A stretch of 51,763 nucleotides of DNA from Liquorilactobacillus satsumensis DSM 16230 = JCM 12392 (GCF_001435195.1 NZ_AZFQ01000034.1:22340-74102); one strand, 5' to 3'. Numbered from the stretch's first letter, positions 17,520 to 27,086 are shown. Numbers and translations are program-made. The notes: a model not told the origin generated them from the letters alone.

Positions 17520-19487
17520 TTATACTGAAAATTTCTTAAACAGTTCCACAATTTCATCGCTATGTTTGCTAGATCTTAGCTTAGCAACAAAATCTTGATG
17601 CATTAACAGCTTGGCAGTACTTGATAAATAACGCAGATGTGCCCCATTATCTTGAACAGGAATTAAAAATGAAATAATTAAATCTACTGGTTTTCCATCA
17701 AACGTATTCCAACTAACTGGATTTTTTAATTTAAGAATCATCATACTTGAACTTTTAATGGCAGCATCCTGAGCATGCGGAATTGCGATTCCATTTTCCA
17801 TTCCTGTTGATCCCTCCTCTTCACGTTTAACGTACTTCTGAAATACACTTTCTGTAGAACTACTCAACCCACTCTTAACTGCCTTTTCTGCTAAATAACG
17901 CAAAGCTTCTTGCTGGTTTTTGACAGAAACATTGAAAAAAATATTCTCCGGTTTTAAAATCTCGCTTAAATCATTGTCAAACTCCTGATTCTGGTCTTCT
18001 TTAGCTGATTGTAAAGTTGATTCAGACCTATTCTCTTCAACTTCACCAGTGATTATTCCCATTCCTCCACCTGCAACAACTCCACCGTGTTTTTTAGCTT
18101 GACGGCCGGCAATAATTGCTAGTAAAACCGCCGAAACAGCTGCTCCTATAACAATGTAGATGACCCAGAGAAAAGGATGATTTACCAGCGGCAGTACAAT
18201 AAAGCCACCATGTGGGGCAGGAACTTGAATTTTTGACATATATGATAAAACCGCCGCAATAGAAGCTCCAACCATGAATGCTGGAATATTCAATAACGGA
18301 TTCTTAGCAGCAAAGGGAATCGCACCCTCAGTAATATGTGTCGAACCCAATAAAAAGTTGACATATCCTGCACTGCGCTCATCTTTTGAATATGCTTTGG
18401 GATTCATTAAAACTGCAAAACCGGTTGCAAGTGGCGGAGCGATACATGCAGCTGAAACACCAGCCATAAAATAATAGTTGCCTTGAGCTAATAAAGCAGT
18501 TCCGGTTAAATAAGCAGCCTTGTTAATTGGCCCGCCAAAATCTGAAGCAGCCATACATCCAACAATAATTCCTAAAATTAAAGGATCGGAATTTTGCATA
18601 CCCTTCAAAAAGTCCATCATTCCAACATTAATTGTCTTCATTGGTGTTGAAATAAACCACATAATTAGTCCCGAAATGAAAACACCTAATACTGGATAAA
18701 GAAAAATCGCTTTAAGACCACGAAATTCTTTATCAGGTAGCGGTTTCAAAATTTTTTGCAAAAATATAATCGTATATCCGGCCAAATAACCTCCAACAAT
18801 TGCTCCAAGAAAACCGGTTCCGTTATTGAAAGCAATCATCCCTGTAGCAAATCCCACAATTAATCCAGAACGTTTACTGATGGCTTCAGCAATATACGCA
18901 CAAAAGACTGGAACCATTAAATTCATTGTTGTACTTCCAATCGTGTTCAGCATATATGCAAATTGATTATATTGAGATGACTTAGGATCCGCCGAATAGA
19001 TTCCCCAAAAAAACGATACAGCTATCAAAACACCTCCAGCTACAACTAAGGGCAGCATGTGTGAGACACCATTCATCAACGATGTATATATTTTTGTAAC
19101 AGCGCTTCCATTTGCCTGCTGTAAATTATTAGCCTTTGATTCTTTTTTAGTTGCTTGAGTGGCTTTATAAATCGGTGTGTCTGAAGACAGTGCGCGCTCA
19201 ATCAATTTGCTTGGCTCGTGAATTCCGCGTGCAACGGGCACAAGTACCAACTTTTTCCCAGCAAAACGATCCGCATCAACATCAATATCGGCAGCTACTA
19301 CTACAGCGTCAGCCGCTGCAATATCAGCAGCTGTTAATTGATTTTCAACCCCAGTCTGCCCATGAGTCTCCACCTTAATTGTGAGACCTTTTTCGGCAGC
19401 AGCCTGTTCCAATGCTTCTTGTGCCATATAGGTATGAGCAATTCCAGTCGCACAGCCAGTTGCTGCAACAATGTTATACTTTGGCAT
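17520..19487 (-). CDS. Fructose-family PTS transporter EIIBCA
   Basis: This single protein carries three PTS domains in the order B-C-A. The IIB domain has the phosphocysteine in ATGCATGIAHTYMA near residue 10. The IIC domain (about 115-480) has eight to ten membrane helices. The IIA domain (about 520-650) has its histidine in IAIPHAQD. The ATG at 19487 follows CGGAGGAG and gives 655 aa. The family takes up fructose, and some members tagatose or 2-O-glycerates, giving the 1-phosphate. Neighbouring LacD makes tagatose the more interesting candidate, with fructose as the default. Confidence 0.88.
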   Translation of the reverse strand: MPKYNIVAATGCATGIAHTYMAQEALEQAAAEKGLTIKVETHGQTGVENQLTAADIAAADAVVVAADIDVDADRFAGKKLVLVPVARGIHEPSKLIERALSSDTPIYKATQATKKESKANNLQQANGSAVTKIYTSLMNGVSHMLPLVVAGGVLIAVSFFWGIYSADPKSSQYNQFAYMLNTIGSTTMNLMVPVFCAYIAEAISKRSGLIVGFATGMIAFNNGTGFLGAIVGGYLAGYTIIFLQKILKPLPDKEFRGLKAIFLYPVLGVFISGLIMWFISTPMKTINVGMMDFLKGMQNSDPLILGIIVGCMAASDFGGPINKAAYLTGTALLAQGNYYFMAGVSAACIAPPLATGFAVLMNPKAYSKDERSAGYVNFLLGSTHITEGAIPFAAKNPLLNIPAFMVGASIAAVLSYMSKIQVPAPHGGFIVLPLVNHPFLWVIYIVIGAAVSAVLLAIIAGRQAKKHGGVVAGGGMGIITGEVEENRSESTLQSAKEDQNQEFDNDLSEILKPENIFFNVSVKNQQEALRYLAEKAVKSGLSSSTESVFQKYVKREEEGSTGMENGIAIPHAQDAAIKSSSMMILKLKNPVSWNTFDGKPVDLIISFLIPVQDNGAHLRYLSSTAKLLMHQDFVAKLRSSKHSDEIVELFKKFSV

Positions 19488-19544
19488 ATTTACTCCTCCG
19501 TTCATTTTTTTAATTCGACATAAATTTATGCGTGTTAAATTTTT

Positions 19545-20477
19545 TTAAAGAGCCATATCCTCAATCTGAATTTCATTCTCCAGTTCTTCTGCTGTAGTAA
19601 AATCTGTAATCCATTCTTGTCTTGCTGCATCACTTCCAGCTGCAATTGCCCGCTTTAATGCTGTTATCGTATCAATATGCTTACTTAAATTACCGATAAA
19701 AGTGCCTAGCATTGAATCTCCAGCTCCAGCGGTGTTTAAAACTTTTATTTTAGGAGCATTCCCGTAAAACACTCTATCTCTTGAAACTAGGATTGCACCA
19801 TCGCCTCCAAGTGAAATCAAAACTAACTGTGCTCCTTGATCAATTAATCTTTGCCCTAGTTTCGCTAATTGTTTAAGGTTTAAAGTTTCTGTGATCTTAA
19901 ACCAGCTTTTAATCTCATCTACATTCGGTTTAATAATCCAAGGATGATACTTAAGCACATCCATTACCTCTTGGTAACTTGTGTCAATAACAAGTTTAGC
20001 GTTTTTAGTAACTGCGATTTCAGCAAATTTAATAAGAATTTTTGGGTCAATTCCTTGCGAAAAGCTGCCAGAAATACAAATCACATCATTTTTTCCCAGT
20101 TTAGCTTTTAAATACTGCAACAATTTTTTCTGTTCCCCAAGTTCAACTGCTGGTCCTGGGTTCACTAACTTATATTCCTTATCTCCTTTTTTTACTCGTG
20201 TAAAGACATTGATCCTAGTAATACCTCGGCTTTCTACAAAATAATGTGCTATCTGACTGCGTTGGAGCTCATCTTGAATATATTTAACTGTAAATCCGTT
20301 TCCCACCCCTACTGCAGTACTCGCCACATTAAGTTCTTTTAAAATAAACGAGACATTGATTCCCTTGCCATTGGCCTGAATATCATATTTTTTTGTACGG
20401 TTAACTATATTTGGTTCCATTTTTTCTGTATCAATAAAAAGATCTATCGCTGGATTTAGCGTGATTGTATAAATCAA
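19545..20477 (-). CDS. 1-phosphofructokinase / tagatose-1-phosphate kinase (PfkB family)
   Basis: This kinase has the ribokinase fold. It shows LNPAIDLFID near the N-terminus, QANGKGINVSFILKELN for sugar binding, and the catalytic aspartate in NTAGAGDSMLGTFIG. It belongs to the FruK/LacC group that phosphorylates ketohexose phosphates to the bisphosphate. It is first in the minus-strand module before EIIBCA and lacD1, and divergent from rpiR. It is probably FruK or TagK, acting on the 1-phosphate delivered by the PTS. At 310 aa it is normal. FruK, TagK and LacC cannot be separated by motif alone. Confidence 0.82.
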   Translation of the reverse strand: MIYTITLNPAIDLFIDTEKMEPNIVNRTKKYDIQANGKGINVSFILKELNVASTAVGVGNGFTVKYIQDELQRSQIAHYFVESRGITRINVFTRVKKGDKEYKLVNPGPAVELGEQKKLLQYLKAKLGKNDVICISGSFSQGIDPKILIKFAEIAVTKNAKLVIDTSYQEVMDVLKYHPWIIKPNVDEIKSWFKITETLNLKQLAKLGQRLIDQGAQLVLISLGGDGAILVSRDRVFYGNAPKIKVLNTAGAGDSMLGTFIGNLSKHIDTITALKRAIAAGSDAARQEWITDFTTAEELENEIQIEDMAL

Positions 20478-20539
20478 TTTCCATCTCCTCCTCTTTTATT
20501 AATTATTTCTTTATACTTCTTAGTTTAAATATCTTTTTT

Positions 20540-20553
20540 TGAAAATGTTTTCA
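20540..20553. promoter_or_regulatory. cre box between tagK-like gene and rpiR
   Basis: TGAAAATGTTTTCA matches 13 of 14 cre positions and is flanked so that TTGAAAA and TTTTCAA form a perfect dyad. It lies midway between the divergent kinase and rpiR starts. It could equally be the RpiR operator. A second candidate with 12 of 14 matches is at 20581-20594. Confidence 0.55.
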
Positions 20554-20614
20554 AGAACAGATTATGGTAGGCTATATTATGAAAAACGTTTACACTTTTT
20601 TAAAGGAGGAAATA

Positions 20615-21361
20615 ATGGAAAAAAAATTAAGCAGCGCCGAGCACTATTTGTGGGGGTTGATTCAGAACCATATTGATCAAATTGGTGACATGTCAATTGT
20701 TAAATTAAGCGAATATGCCAATGTTTCAACCGCTACAATCGTACGAACTATGAAAAAAAAAGGATATTCAGGATATACTGATTTTCGTCATGAATTATTA
20801 AGTAAAGAAAAAAATGGTCCAAAATATAACATTTTAAGACAGGCCGACAGTGTGATCCGCTCCGTTATTATGAAAAACGAAACTGAACTCAACAATACTC
20901 TCAAAAATTTAGAAATTGATGTCATTGAAGATGCTATCCATCAAATTCAGAACGCAAAGATGGTCTATATTTTTGCGCGTGGTTTATCCGAATCGATCGG
21001 CCATGAATTGCAAATGAAATTGCAGTTAGTTGACAAATATACAGAATTACAAACCGATCCCAACATCATTAAGACAGTCGCTAAAAAAATACCGACAAAT
21101 TGTGTCGCAATTTTCATTTCGTTAAACGGAAAAACACCGGAACTTGTTGAAGCTGCAAAAACTTTGGAGAAAAAAGAAGTCACCAAAATTGTTTTCACAA
21201 CCAATTTGAGTTCATCAATTGCGACTCTTGCTGACCTCCTTTTCTGTGGTTTTAAATCAGAAACTACTTACTTTCCTGATTACGAAGTTCGTTCTCGACT
21301 ACCCCTGCAAATCATGACTCGAATCTTAATGGATTCGTATGTTGTTCGAACAAAAAAATAA
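20615..21361 (+). CDS. RpiR-family transcriptional regulator
   Basis: The N-terminal HTH_6 domain covers about residues 1-75 (SIVKLSEYANVSTATIVRTMKKKG). A SIS sugar-phosphate-binding domain covers about 100-240 (IFARGLSESIGHELQMKL, FISLNGKTPELVEAAK). The ATG at 20615 follows AAAGGAGG and gives 248 aa; an upstream reading from 20564 has no ribosome site. It is divergent from the kinase-PTS-lacD1 module and most likely controls it in response to a phosphorylated sugar. Confidence 0.85.
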   Translation: MEKKLSSAEHYLWGLIQNHIDQIGDMSIVKLSEYANVSTATIVRTMKKKGYSGYTDFRHELLSKEKNGPKYNILRQADSVIRSVIMKNETELNNTLKNLEIDVIEDAIHQIQNAKMVYIFARGLSESIGHELQMKLQLVDKYTELQTDPNIIKTVAKKIPTNCVAIFISLNGKTPELVEAAKTLEKKEVTKIVFTTNLSSSIATLADLLFCGFKSETTYFPDYEVRSRLPLQIMTRILMDSYVVRTKK

Positions 21362-21383
21362 TTGTTGCTCGCTAATTCAAAGT

Positions 21384-21420
21384 AAAAAAAGAACATTAGC
21401 TTAATTGCTAACATTCTTTT
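21384..21420. terminator. Terminator between rpiR and galM
   Basis: AAAAGAACATTAGC pairs with GCTAACATTCTTTT around a six-base loop, with A-rich and T-rich flanks. The genes converge here, so it probably serves both strands. Confidence 0.7.
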
Positions 21421-21499
21421 AAATTCTAATACGCAGCGCTTTTTAAAATATTTTTTGCTTGGATTATACAAAAAGGCTAACTTCGTTGCATTAAATTGG

Positions 21500-22384
21500 C
21501 TAATTTAATGCAATTTGATAACTGAGTGTTTTTTCCCCATTAACTCCCAAAATTGTATTTCCTTCCTTTTGGAAAATATCATGTTCGTTACCATATATAT
21601 CAGGCAACCCTGCAAAGGGTTCGATACATAAAAACGGGGCTTTTTCTTTTTCCAGACTCCATAATGCGACGTAAGGAAAATCTCTCAAAGTAATTTTAAT
21701 CAAATGTGTGGTTTTAGAACTTGAAAGAATAACATTTTTGATTCCTTGGTTAGCCAAAATTATCAAGCCCTTGTCAAATAAGTGGTGACTCAAGGGAATT
21801 GTATTATCCTGGCTTTCGTTTAGGGGTATTACCTCACCATTGCGGAATGGGATTGGGGCAATTCCAAACTTTTTTAACTTTTCCTGTACTGGATCAAAAC
21901 TGATTCGATAGTCACTATAATTTCCTTCGTTGTTGAAAGGAACATTAAATCCTGGATGTGCTCCTAGTGCAAAAGGGAGCGGCTTGTCTCCAAGATTAAG
22001 CACTGTAAAGGTCACCCTTACCACGGCCGCTTTTAGTTCATATGCTACAATCAATTTAAAATCAAAAGGATACAATTCTTCTGTCTTTTCATTATTCTCA
22101 AGTTCAAATACAACCTTTTTATGACTTTGGTTTGTAACCATAAATCTTTGATCACGGCCAAAACCATGTTGCGGCATTTCATAAATATCATTATTTAATA
22201 AGTATGCATTATTGTAAGAACGACCAATCGCTGGAAAAAGAATTGGTGCATGTCTTTTCCAAAAACCCAACCCATTATCATTCCAAATGTAATCAAAATT
22301 TTCTTCTAAACTATAAATACTTTGAATTTCAGCGCCTAATTCACTTATTCCAACTCGATACTTTGTATTTTCTAATTGAATCAT
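21500..22384 (-). CDS. lacX: Aldose 1-epimerase family protein, LacX-like
   Basis: This galactose-mutarotase-like protein of 294 aa has the beta-sandwich sugar-binding signatures HGFGRDQRFMV, FALGAHPGFNVPF and CIEPFAGLPD. LacX proteins are encoded at the end of lactose and galactose (tagatose pathway) operons. The role is thought to be anomer interconversion of galactose or its phosphate. The ATG follows AAGAGGAG. It is the last gene of the minus-strand lac module, after lacC. Confidence 0.82.
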   Translation of the reverse strand: MIQLENTKYRVGISELGAEIQSIYSLEENFDYIWNDNGLGFWKRHAPILFPAIGRSYNNAYLLNNDIYEMPQHGFGRDQRFMVTNQSHKKVVFELENNEKTEELYPFDFKLIVAYELKAAVVRVTFTVLNLGDKPLPFALGAHPGFNVPFNNEGNYSDYRISFDPVQEKLKKFGIAPIPFRNGEVIPLNESQDNTIPLSHHLFDKGLIILANQGIKNVILSSSKTTHLIKITLRDFPYVALWSLEKEKAPFLCIEPFAGLPDIYGNEHDIFQKEGNTILGVNGEKTLSYQIALN

Positions 22385-22447
22385 GTATTTCTCCTCTTAG
22401 AAACTTTAGAAAGGCTTCAGCATTTAGATAACTGGACTGCGAAATCA

Positions 22448-23404
22448 TTAAAAATTAACGACTTCTAACTTAGTTACAGAAATCTTTCCAAAATATTTCG
22501 AAAATAATTTCTTGTTTACACAACCAGTTTGTTTCTCCATAGTATTCAGCATCCCTAGGGTCATTGCAGTTTTGAGTGTTTCCTCATCATCTTTTCCTTC
22601 TGAAATAGCAATCGCTAACCCAGCAAGTGTTGCATCTCCAGAACCAACTGGATTTTCAACGTGAATCTTGGGAATCTTAACACGATAGAAACTATTATTG
22701 TGCTTGGCAATTGCGCCTGCTGCACCTAGTGAAACTACGATCCAAGCAACATCTTGAAAAATTTTATTCGACATGTACTTAATTAATATTTCTGAATTTT
22801 CTTTGCCATTAAGCTTAATATTTAAAAGCTCGCTAATCTCTTCTTGATTTGGCTTAATGAGATAAGGTTTGTCTTTATTTAATAAGGTCTGCTTCAAAGA
22901 TTCTCCTGAACTATCAAGCATTACTTTGATTTTTTTTTGCTTAGCCAGTGAAGACAGCTTAGCGTAAAAGTCACTTTCTATTCCTTGTGGAAGACTTCCG
23001 GATATAGTAACCACATCTGCTTCGCTCAAAAGCTCTTTATAATTTTCCAAAAAGCGAAAAACATCTTGTGCCGTAAGAACTGGTCCAGCTTCCAATATCT
23101 CTGTTTGTTTTCCGCCATCATGCAAAATAGCAATTGAGTTTCTTGTCTCCTGCTTAATATGAATAAAAGCATGATTAATTTTTTCTTTATCCAACTGCTC
23201 TTCAATAAAAGCCCCAAAGTTTCCTCCTAGAGCACCCGTTGCAACTATGCGACGCCCCATCATTTTTATAACTCTAGAAACATTAAGTCCTTTACCACCC
23301 GCAGTTTTTCTAACTTCACTAACCCGATTAACTGTATTTTCTTTTAAATCTTCAATTGAATAAGCCATATCAATTGAAGGATTCATAGTAACTGTCAGGA
23401 TCAT
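22448..23404 (-). CDS. lacC: Tagatose-6-phosphate kinase
   Basis: LacC phosphorylates tagatose-6-phosphate to the 1,6-bisphosphate. It is a PfkB kinase with TMNPSIDMAYSIEDL, the substrate motif KTAGGKGLNVSRVI and the catalytic NPVGSGDATLAGLA. The length is 318 aa. It is distinct in sequence from the related kinase at 19545-20477. It lies in a module with lacA, lacB and lacD2, which makes the LacC assignment stronger than FruK. Confidence 0.88.
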   Translation of the reverse strand: MILTVTMNPSIDMAYSIEDLKENTVNRVSEVRKTAGGKGLNVSRVIKMMGRRIVATGALGGNFGAFIEEQLDKEKINHAFIHIKQETRNSIAILHDGGKQTEILEAGPVLTAQDVFRFLENYKELLSEADVVTISGSLPQGIESDFYAKLSSLAKQKKIKVMLDSSGESLKQTLLNKDKPYLIKPNQEEISELLNIKLNGKENSEILIKYMSNKIFQDVAWIVVSLGAAGAIAKHNNSFYRVKIPKIHVENPVGSGDATLAGLAIAISEGKDDEETLKTAMTLGMLNTMEKQTGCVNKKLFSKYFGKISVTKLEVVNF

Positions 23405-23475
23405 AACAAAACCCCACTTTCCATTAGCTGATCAAAAAGTTCTGTTCATTATCTTTGTCAATAACTGGTTAGCAC

Positions 23476-24156
23476 CTAATTTATATCAAGCGCTTTCAAT
23501 TTAATTAATTTACCGCTAACACCCTGTACTACCCCTGAAGCAAGCTTGTCTTTACGAACAAAATGAGCAGCTTGAAATTTATTTTTCTTCACTATCCAAG
23601 GATTGTTACTCTTAAAACTTTTTTCAAGCGGCTGATTGGTTCCTTTTAACACCATCACCACTACTTTAAAGCCAGGGCTTCTAACCATTATTGGACTATA
23701 GTGCAAAGTATCACTAAAAATTTCTATCACACTACCTGCAGGTACGAAAAACAGCTGTGCATCTTTTTCTGCATTAAAAGTACCATTTTTTATTTCTGAT
23801 CTTTTTCCAAAAACCATCACCACGTCCGTCAGCATTATATTGACTTCGCTTCCTTGATGAAACTCCACGGCAGAAAAGGAAGTCGTTCTTCCGACACATT
23901 CTCCTACATTCACTGCCATTCCAGCAAAAACATCTCGTTCTATCTGCTGAATGGTCCCCATCTTTTCTAAATCTGAGTTGGAAGGGTTATACTCATTTCC
24001 TTGTGCAGGAAGTTTTGCTTTCTTTTGAAAATACTGCTTAATCTCTGCAAGGGCATAGCAGGTATAACACATCCCATATCTTTTAAAACTGGCATCTTCA
24101 ATATTTTGAATTTTATACTGCGGATTTTTAATTTTCAATTCATTAAGTGTTTCCAT
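23476..24156 (-). CDS. DUF4867-like protein of lac/tagatose operons
   Basis: This 226 aa soluble protein of unknown function appears to match the DUF4867 family that is often found with lacABCD genes. It has a central beta-rich stretch with FSAVEFHQGSEVNIML and FFVPAGSVIEIFSDTLHYSP that looks cupin-like, which would suit sugar-phosphate binding or isomerisation. It lies between lacC and lacD2. A 279-base gap separates it from lacD2, so it may be transcribed partly on its own. Confidence 0.65.
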   Translation of the reverse strand: METLNELKIKNPQYKIQNIEDASFKRYGMCYTCYALAEIKQYFQKKAKLPAQGNEYNPSNSDLEKMGTIQQIERDVFAGMAVNVGECVGRTTSFSAVEFHQGSEVNIMLTDVVMVFGKRSEIKNGTFNAEKDAQLFFVPAGSVIEIFSDTLHYSPIMVRSPGFKVVVMVLKGTNQPLEKSFKSNNPWIVKKNKFQAAHFVRKDKLASGVVQGVSGKLIKLKALDIN

Positions 24157-24256
24157 TTATCTCTAACACCTCTATTTTTCATAATTATTAATAAAATTAG
24201 TGGGGACGTGACAATAGGCTAGATCCCGAGTGTTGCAAATATTGGTTGGAGAGACT

Positions 24257-24293
24257 AAGAGACTGGAACAAAATATGCGTTTTGACCCAGCCT
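24257..24293 (-). terminator. Hairpin downstream of lacD2
   Basis: On the minus strand GAGGCTGGG...CCAGTCTC forms a stem with CAAAA/TTTTG inside. It follows lacD2 by about 140 bases and precedes the DUF4867 gene. This type of GGCTGG hairpin is a common lactic-bacterium terminator, but no T-run follows at once. The rest of 24157-24434 shows no gene. Confidence 0.4.
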
Positions 24294-24434
24294 CCTTAAT
24301 TTTGTCCTGTAGTATGCATACAAACATAGAGCACTAATTTAATTAGTTATTTAACCATGCATTGTTTATAGCTAGGACCAGGATATATTCACAATTTTCA
24401 GTTGCTTTTCTAGCATTAATGCCAATTATCAGCT

Positions 24435-25415
24435 TTATTTTGCCTTAGTAAATAATGAAGTTGCACTCTCCTTGAGTGCTTTATTGAGTGCTTCAATATT
24501 ATTTTTCCCAACAGTGTTTAACCATTCACGCCCAGCTTCTTCTCCGTCCTTAGCAAAAGGTGTAATTCCACCACGCCATGTTGCACGGCCACATAGAACT
24601 CCATTAAAACTTGAACCACTTTTTGCTGCAAATAACAGTGTTTTTTGAAACAGTTCCGCACTTACACCTGCACTCAAAAAGATAAAAGGAACACCATTTG
24701 TTAATGCGTTCTGTTCTTTGTAAAAGTCAGCAGCTTCTTGCTGACTATAAACAGGTTCATGTTCGGTGGAAAAACCTTCAACATAAGCCATATTAACCGG
24801 AACTTCAACCTTCAAAACATCGACTCTATAACGTGGCTTAGCAAACTCAGCAACCATTTTATTCACTTTGTGTGGTTTTACCTTGGCATATTCTCTGCTA
24901 TTTGTGTCAACAATCTGAGCGTCATATGACATAAGTTCCAAGAAAAATGGCAGACCAATAGTCTCGCATTCTTCTCCAATACGTTCAACAAAGACTTGTT
25001 TCTTTTTATTAATCTCGTTGTTCTCATCTACATCATAATAAAGCATGAACTTAACTGCATCAGCTCCTGCCTCCTTTAATCTTGTTGCTGACCAATCGGG
25101 AAGCAAATCAGGCATTCTGCCAGGTTCAGTTGTATCGTACCCAGTTTTTTCATAAGCTACTAATAAACCTGTATTTTGAGCACGTTTTTTTGCAGCCGGC
25201 AGACCATATTCAGGATCAAGCAGAATTGCTGAGGCGTACGGCGTCAATTCAGAAGAAATTAGCTTTTTAAACTCCACTATGTCCTCCTCATTTGCTTTTT
25301 TGTTTGCCGCCTTTGCTAACATCTTTTTGAGGGAACCACGTTGATCAATCGCCAATGCTGCAATAATACCTTCATCATTTGCAAGTTTTTCTAAAGCTGC
25401 CCATTTAATTGTCAT
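24435..25415 (-). CDS. lacD: Tagatose 1,6-diphosphate aldolase (copy 2)
   Basis: This is the same enzyme family as 16515-17501, with the Schiff-base lysine in VDVLKVEVPVNM and the shared LLDPEYGLPA and IKFMLYY-type motifs. The two copies are clearly related along their whole length but differ at many residues, so they are old paralogues or separately acquired genes rather than a recent duplication. At 326 aa it is complete. It follows lacB by 27 bases and is probably cotranscribed with lacA and lacB. Confidence 0.93.
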   Translation of the reverse strand: MTIKWAALEKLANDEGIIAALAIDQRGSLKKMLAKAANKKANEEDIVEFKKLISSELTPYASAILLDPEYGLPAAKKRAQNTGLLVAYEKTGYDTTEPGRMPDLLPDWSATRLKEAGADAVKFMLYYDVDENNEINKKKQVFVERIGEECETIGLPFFLELMSYDAQIVDTNSREYAKVKPHKVNKMVAEFAKPRYRVDVLKVEVPVNMAYVEGFSTEHEPVYSQQEAADFYKEQNALTNGVPFIFLSAGVSAELFQKTLLFAAKSGSSFNGVLCGRATWRGGITPFAKDGEEAGREWLNTVGKNNIEALNKALKESATSLFTKAK

Positions 25416-25442
25416 TATCCTTATTCCTCCTTTTTCAGATCC

Positions 25443-25961
25443 TTAGTCATGGTAGTAACCTTCATCCCACAGTTTTAATTCATGATCGAAGAAATGCTTA
25501 TTATCATGTTGTTCAGGATTATCTTCTTCAATAGCGTTGATTTTTTTTATGAGTTTTTCGTTTTCTTCGCTTTCTTTATATCCAGCTTTAATGAAGGCCG
25601 CTACGATATCTTCTGCAAGGTGTTCACCAACAACTGCACCGCCAAATGCAATCACATTTGCATTAAGCTCTTCCTTTGCATAACGTGCAGTCGCTACATC
25701 GCCCACCAAGGCAGCTCTGATTCCCACATTTTTATCAGCAGCTGTTGAAATACCCACACCTGTTCCACATAAAACAACACCTAAATCTGCTTTACCATCT
25801 CGAACTAAGTCGGCTACTTGAAGCCCATAAAGAGGATAGTGTGTTCTAGTATTATCATAAGTTCCCACATCAATTATTTTGTGTCCCTTTGATTTTAAGA
25901 AATCTGAAATCTGCATTTTAACACTAGTTACAATATGGTCGTTTCCAAGTGCAATAATCAT
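25443..25961 (-). CDS. lacB: Galactose-6-phosphate isomerase subunit LacB
   Basis: With LacA it converts galactose-6-phosphate to tagatose-6-phosphate. It has the RpiB/LacAB fold. The catalytic cysteine is C65 in [16 protein letters not shown], and the N-terminus [12 protein letters not shown] binds the phosphate. At 172 aa it is the usual size for LacB. It follows lacA by 31 bases. Confidence 0.93.
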   Translation of the reverse strand: MIIALGNDHIVTSVKMQISDFLKSKGHKIIDVGTYDNTRTHYPLYGLQVADLVRDGKADLGVVLCGTGVGISTAADKNVGIRAALVGDVATARYAKEELNANVIAFGGAVVGEHLAEDIVAAFIKAGYKESEENEKLIKKINAIEEDNPEQHDNKHFFDHELKLWDEGYYHD

Positions 25962-25992
25962 TTAAATTCCTCCAATTTTTCAAAATATTCAA

Positions 25993-26421
25993 TTAGCACA
26001 TTTTTTCGAGCATATCCAATCTGATTTGATGCCGTCCACCAGCATAATTAACATTCAAATATGCAGTAACAATACTTTCAGCTAGTTTAAAGCCAACTAT
26101 TCCAGCGCCTAAAGCGATTGCCTTTGCTCCATTATGTTGTGTCGTCATATGAGCGGTATTTTCCTCCGTCACATTTGCAGTTACCATTCCATGAATCTTG
26201 TTACTTGCCATGGCGGAACCGGTTCCATATTCATCAAACATAATTCCCCTATCGGCCTTTAAACTCAGGACAGTTTTTGCGAGTGCAACAGACGAATCAA
26301 CAAAATCGTCTGTCGGTTGTTTAGTAAGATCAATGATTTCGTAACCCTTATTTTCCAAAAATTCCTTGATATGTTCTTTTAAATAGAATCCTGCTTTATC
26401 CGTAGCCAATGCAACTTTCAT
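25993..26421 (-). CDS. lacA: Galactose-6-phosphate isomerase subunit LacA
   Basis: LacA pairs with LacB in a heteromeric isomerase. The sequence FDEYGTGSAMASNK lies where LacB has its CGTGVGIS motif and lacks the cysteine, as expected for LacA; catalysis at that site depends on LacB. At 142 aa it is complete. The 203-base gap upstream separates it from the hypothetical gene at 26625-27086 and may hold a promoter. Confidence 0.92.
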   Translation of the reverse strand: MKVALATDKAGFYLKEHIKEFLENKGYEIIDLTKQPTDDFVDSSVALAKTVLSLKADRGIMFDEYGTGSAMASNKIHGMVTANVTEENTAHMTTQHNGAKAIALGAGIVGFKLAESIVTAYLNVNYAGGRHQIRLDMLEKMC

Positions 26422-26624
26422 TTTAATCTCTCCTTTAAAATTAGCAGCTCACTATTGAAACCGCTTAAACTGAAATTTAACCAAAAGTAGCAACATTAAA
26501 ATAAACATAAAAACAAACTCAATCTTTTTCATCCGCACACACAATTTAGCACTTAAAAGAACAATAGTCAACAATATATGTTCTATAATGTTCATAACGC
26601 ACGTTTTTTAGTACACTTTTGTGT

Positions 26625-27086
26625 CTATTTTGCATATTCCTTTATATTCACAAGCTTAGACTTTTTTATTTTATTTAAAAAAATTTCATTACAATATAAT
26701 TTATGTTCTCTGGCCTTTAAAGGTTTTGTTAAAATTGTATTTTCACGAAATCTTTGTACCTCGTTTTCCTTATTGTTTTCCAGAATACTTTTAATATTAG
26801 AAAACTCTGTGACCAAAGTTTTTTCAGTTGTTATTTGAACAATATTCTTGCTAAATGTATAACTTCCCTCTTCAACAACAAATTTAATTTTCTCAGTATT
26901 TTTACTATTTAAAGTTGCATTCAACAAATATGTGCCTTTGCGATTAAGCCGAACTATAAAGCTACAATTATCGACTTTAAAATAAAAATTACCGACATAG
27001 TAAAAAAAATACCAATTTATAACCCACGTCAAAATAACTAAAAGAATAGTTATTCCAATTGAGAAAACGTAAATGTTATTGCCCAT
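26625..27086 (-). CDS. Hypothetical membrane-anchored protein in the PTS-lac operon
   Basis: I do not recognise this 153 aa protein. It has one N-terminal membrane helix (about residues 7-29, IGITILLVILTWVINWYFFY), then a polar domain rich in Lys, Asn and Ile that would face out or in depending on topology. AAAGGAA precedes the ATG. It is encoded between the mannose-family EIIA gene and lacA on the same strand. It does not resemble the DUF956 (ManO) proteins that often accompany these PTS operons. Confidence 0.6.
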   Translation of the reverse strand: MGNNIYVFSIGITILLVILTWVINWYFFYYVGNFYFKVDNCSFIVRLNRKGTYLLNATLNSKNTEKIKFVVEEGSYTFSKNIVQITTEKTLVTEFSNIKSILENNKENEVQRFRENTILTKPLKAREHKLYCNEIFLNKIKKSKLVNIKEYAK

